Assembly (NCBI GenBank): GCA_026419775.2
Contig: JAOPGA020001139.1
Coordinates: forward strand, 1 to 32,657
Direction of reading: 5' to 3'
DNA length: 32,657 nt
From: Acrasis kona
Taxonomy: Eukaryota > Heterolobosea > Eutetramitea > Acrasida > Acrasidae
The notes under the pieces are model-generated. The model saw only the letters and a program-made list of their open reading frames with translations. It was not told the DNA's origin and did not search any database. Shown in pieces: positions 29,359 through 32,657 of the stretch (the first letter of the stretch is position 1; each line of letters opens with the position of its first letter). Both the position numbers and the translations under genes were made by a program.

Positions 29359-30963
29359 ATGACACGTTCGAAGATTGGAGTCGTGGTAAAGTTGGCAATT
29401 GCATTGTTGGCGATTCTCTTCTCTGCAAACTGTGAATATATACCGCTACGAAGAATAGACAAAAAAGATTCATCGAATGTAATTTTATACCGCAGAGGTG
29501 CGGCTTTTCAAGAATGTGACAGTGAATATGGTGGTAGATACAAGTGATCCTAATACATATGTATATTGCTGCAGGAGCAAACACATGGAGACCAGAAATA
29601 GAACAACAACGTATTGCTCGAAACAGGATCGCTGCAATAAAAGTAAGTTACCTCTGGTATCCGCTATAATTTTTTAATAGACCTTTGTGAATCGTCGAAC
29701 TGTCCCGATTTAATAATTTATCATACCAAGTACAGTCTCAGTGAAGGAAAAAGCGCAATCGAAGCACACATTAAAACCGACTTGAAAATCGAAGAAGTAG
29801 GTTATCAACATTAATGTATTTATTTACCCAATTAGTTGTCGTTCAAGACTGATATAGGATTTACACAGTCTACCACAAACAAGGATATCCTTACAACATT
29901 TGTTGAAGATGATTACTTTAAAAACACAGAAGGTTGGTTAGGTCTTGGTTTCTCTCCTTTCCCACAACTGAGCTTTTATCGTGAAATGCTTGATGTCCAT
30001 AAAGGACCCCATAGAACAGCACAAGTAGGATTAGATATTTTTACATCAAAACAAAGAGCGAATAACGACCATTTATTACCAAGTGACGACGATCGCTCCA
30101 TCTTTTCATACGGTGGCAACATGATCTTGGGAACAAGCAACATTAATTCTTACCTGAACAGCGTACCTACTTCAGCTCAATTCATCACTTGGAGTCAACC
30201 ATTAAGAAGGTATAACGAATTAATTTGGAAAAAGCTTACGACGACGGAAACAGAGACCAAGGATCTAGACAAGTACAGATACGAATATGGACAACGCTTC
30301 ATGCTATACCAACTTTCAATAGAGTGTGAAAACAATGTATTTAAGGATTTGTTTTATAACTACACTGGGTCATGGCAAGCACAAATTGATACCACCATTA
30401 CAGGAATTGCATTGCCAACCGACTTTTATAACATGGTAAAGAAATGGAGGCCGGACAACTCTACTAATCCTTTCCTTACATTTTCACTGGAACATGATGG
30501 GCGCCGATTGAGATTCCCAATATCGTGGCTGCAAGAAGAATTATATAATCAATTTGAAAGTATACTTGTTTATAAAAGAAATGTAATTGTCTCTCCTGAT
30601 CCCTTGATTCGGATAGGAACATTGTTTTTAGAAAAGTACTTTGTTATTCTTGACTACACTGAATACAGGATTGGGTTTGCTGAAAAGGAACCCATTCTTG
30701 AGAAACCGACATGTCCTGCCTTGACACAATGTGAGGGATCCGATGAATATTATGAACCTACTAATGAGTGCTTGCCGCCAATGTGTGATTCATACTTCTT
30801 CCAATATTATGATGAAGCTGGAAAGGAGTGTAAGATGTACATAAGCTTTTATATATTGTTCCCCATGATTCTTGGTGGTCTGTGCTTGAGCGAATTTTTG
30901 ATTTATGAAATCTATAGAAGACTCACAACACAATTAATATTGCGTGCATCCACTAATCAATAA
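29359..30963 (+). CDS. Membrane-anchored aspartyl-protease-like (A1) protein, probably inactive
   Basis: Four exons are joined by micro-introns 29544-29574 (31), 29643-29680 (38) and 29797-29835 (39 bases), all GT-AG and in phase. A signal peptide (VVKLAIALLAILFSANC) precedes a Cys-rich stretch (YCSKQDRC, LCESSNC) and KYSLSEGKS, like the flap region of pepsin-type enzymes. GWLGLGFSPF matches the usual 'GilGLGf'. AQIDTTITGIALP aligns with the second catalytic motif but reads D-T-T where active enzymes have D-T/S-G. RIGTLFLEKYFVILDYTEYR fits the family C-terminus. A membrane helix (ISFYILFPMILGGLCL) and a short cytoplasmic tail follow. No first D-T-G motif is seen before the flap, so it is likely a non-catalytic relative. 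The TAA overlaps AATAAA. Confidence 0.68.
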
Positions 30964-31019
30964 AGAAATGTTTGTAAATTGAACTTGTTTTTTCCTTCAA
31001 TAAATTGTAATCGATTCAC

Positions 31020-31742
31020 ATGTTCACACACAGGATTCGCATATTCAATTCAACACTCACCCACGCTATATCACGTAACATAATACCGACACACCTTCCT
31101 CCTATTTGTCAACATCAAGTCCGATCTTATGCAAGACAAACAAAAAAAAGACCGGCGGGGAGAGCAAGGCGTTATCAAATGTATGAAGATGACGATAGTG
31201 ATGATGGGTTTATAGATTTGGGAGCTTTCATGAATGGTCAAGGTGGAGGTACTGCCGAGTTTCATTTTTCAGACTTTGGGGGATTTGAAGAGGATAGTGA
31301 ATTTGATTCTGAAGAAGAAGAGGTATCGACCGAGCCAACAAAAGAAGAGAAAGCTGTTATAAAACACGTTGCTAACCTACTGTCAGAACATAAGGAACTA
31401 GCAAAAATGTTTGGTGGTTTAAGGAAAATTAATAGATGTGTGGCGGAAGAAGTTGACTCGAGAGACGTTTATGACAAAAATAGGACAGACAAGCTCATAA
31501 CATTTACATTTATGGGCACCAAAAAGAATGGCACTTGTACCTTTGTGTGCCAGACATTAAAAAGTCCAGATCCAAGGAAAGGTCACGAACAAAATAAAAT
31601 TATGATGACTACATCCAACATTACATTTACTAGCAAAAGATCAATATATGAAGTGGAGTGTCACAGTAGACAATGTTTTGTTGTTAATGATTCTGTTGTT
31701 AGTGCCGCAACAATAGTAGATGCTCAAATAAAAGAACGTTAA
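31020..31742 (+). CDS. Predicted mitochondrial protein, possibly Tim21/Coa1-like
   Basis: The 240-residue protein starts MFTHRIRIFNSTLTHAISRN and then has many R, S, T and few acidic residues to about 55, a typical mitochondrial presequence (QVRSYARQ could hold the cleavage site). A strongly acidic, glycine-rich linker (about 56-105) follows. The C-terminal domain (LLSEHKELAKMFGGL, DKLITFTFMGTKKNGTC, then alternating strands) has the helix plus 'f.v.G.kg.G' layout seen in Tim21 and Coa1 inner-membrane proteins, but there is no clear membrane helix, so this is only a suggestion. It is intronless and lies 56 bases after the protease-like gene. Confidence 0.5.
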   Translation: MFTHRIRIFNSTLTHAISRNIIPTHLPPICQHQVRSYARQTKKRPAGRARRYQMYEDDDSDDGFIDLGAFMNGQGGGTAEFHFSDFGGFEEDSEFDSEEEEVSTEPTKEEKAVIKHVANLLSEHKELAKMFGGLRKINRCVAEEVDSRDVYDKNRTDKLITFTFMGTKKNGTCTFVCQTLKSPDPRKGHEQNKIMMTTSNITFTSKRSIYEVECHSRQCFVVNDSVVSAATIVDAQIKER

Positions 31743-31922
31743 ACTGTAATTTTCGTGTCATTCAAATGTTATTTGTCCTGGAACGCGACTGTTCGAGATC
31801 GGGTCCAATCCTCACAATTTAGGAAGTTGATGGTGTGATGTTTGAGGGTCATAAATTGTAATCGTGTAACGTCACATTTCATAAATCATAAACAATAAAA
31901 TTAGGGACCGTTTCGTTGCGTT
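31743..31922. other. Intergenic region upstream of the formin gene
   Basis: Contains AATAAA (about 31892) and probably the formin promoter. No gene is seen. Confidence 0.4.
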
Positions 31923-32657
31923 ATGGCTTCGAAGTCTTCTCTATTCGACAAGCTCTTTAATAAAAGTGATAAGAAGCAAGCCGCTGAATTCAATAAGCAG
32001 AAGGATGCGATTCGTCAGAAGCGCTCTCCTGTTGCACTAAATGGCAACGTTCTAACAGATATAAAAGAGAACATTCTGCTTGGTGAAGATGAGGACGGTA
32101 AAAGGAAAGATGATGGTAAAATGCCAAGTGCCGAAGAGATTAACATCAAGTTTGAAAAGTTAATGGTATGTTGGTCAACTGCTTATCTTTTAAAAATTGT
32201 AGAAATACAGAGGAATCAGCGCAAATGATCGTAGAAGAAAAGCACTCAATGCAAAATCGATGGAAGAGAAATGGAAACTTATTCAAATCCATCAAAAAAC
32301 AATGTTTGAACAAGAAAACTCCTTCAAAATCACAGGAGCACCCGAATATTATGTTCACGTCCTAAAAGAAGCCCCAACTAAGGAAGGAATCCAGGAATTA
32401 TGTAAAATGTTAAAAACCAAACCAGAAGAGTGGATTAAAAAGTTTTTGGGTAAGTCAAGCGAGCATCCAATTCTTTTTAACACCCCCCAGATCTTGATGG
32501 TCTCGGTATAATTTTTAACGTTCTTGTCACAACTTCGGAGCTACAAGCCGAAAAGAGTCGACAACAAAAAGAGTTGGTCGCACCTGAACAAGAAAAGAAA
32601 CCTGATCCCGTCGAAGAACTCATGGTAGAGGACTCTGATGAAGATGAAGAAGATGAG
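31923..32657 (+). CDS. Diaphanous-type formin, N-terminal part (GBD/FH3), runs off the right edge
   Basis: Formins nucleate and elongate unbranched actin filaments; the N-terminal GTPase-binding domain (GBD) senses Rho-family GTPases. The start is MASKSSLFDKLFNK at 31923. Two micro-introns, 32166-32202 (37 bases) and 32450-32490 (41 bases, ending in a C run and CAG), join the exons in phase. Joined, the exons show INIKFEKLM-KYRGISANDRRKAL (the GBD signature), then EKWKLIQIHQKTM, then APEYYVHVLKEAP and FLDLDGLGIIFNVLVTT, as in GBD/FH3 of Dictyostelium-type formins. An acidic stretch begins at the window edge. FH1 and FH2 are not in the window. Confidence 0.78.

Overview
This window looks like nuclear DNA of a unicellular eukaryote, most likely a free-living amoeba (Amoebozoa or Heterolobosea); I cannot settle the genus. 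The evidence is the gene set and the gene structure. The set includes a receptor-like TKL kinase with RCC1 and EGF modules, a GtaA-type secreted glutaminase, a giant DUF6606/DUF3638/DUF3645 protein, a Rho-regulated formin, a Ulp1-like protease and a TET/JBP-like dioxygenase. The genes are AT-rich, closely packed, and mostly carry GT-AG introns of only 31-46 bases. In at least eight reading frames the stop TAA lies inside an AATAAA poly(A) signal.

Positions 1-6758 are an accessory, repeat-rich region. From left to right it holds the 3' part of a Ulp1-like cysteine protease (minus, running off the edge), an approximately 1.36 kb segment bounded by diverged 80-bp inverted repeats (containing a possible SINE and a 103-bp tandem repeat), a basic/acidic low-complexity protein, a 5'-truncated LINE-like insertion flanked by 15-bp direct repeats, a spliced acidic protein, a damaged TET/JBP-like dioxygenase gene, and a small spliced gene. 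All ten N bases of the window lie between 1804 and 6501, which hints at a multicopy or collapsed segment.

Positions 6759-10566 are a piggyBac DNA transposon with exact ends: TTAA duplications, 12-bp perfect terminal inverted repeats, and a transposase with all three catalytic Asp positions, a mid-protein CXC-like cysteine cluster and a C-terminal cysteine-rich finger. Beside the transposase it carries a second gene, read here as a TRAF/SIAH-type zinc finger joined to a Toll/interleukin-1-receptor (TIR)-like domain. This cargo is the most unusual thing in the window. The transposon sits in a minus-strand frame that is open on both sides of the target site.

Positions 10571-11786 hold only short coding-like fragments. 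From 11787 to the end the DNA is ordinary host gene space: the giant DUF3638-family gene (minus), the RCC1-EGF-TM-kinase gene (minus) with a perfect 56-bp palindrome in its coding region, a small ORF, a TM2-like membrane protein (minus), the glutaminase, a membrane-anchored aspartyl-protease-like protein lacking a recognisable first catalytic motif, a mitochondrial-targeted protein, and the start of a diaphanous-type formin that continues past the right edge.
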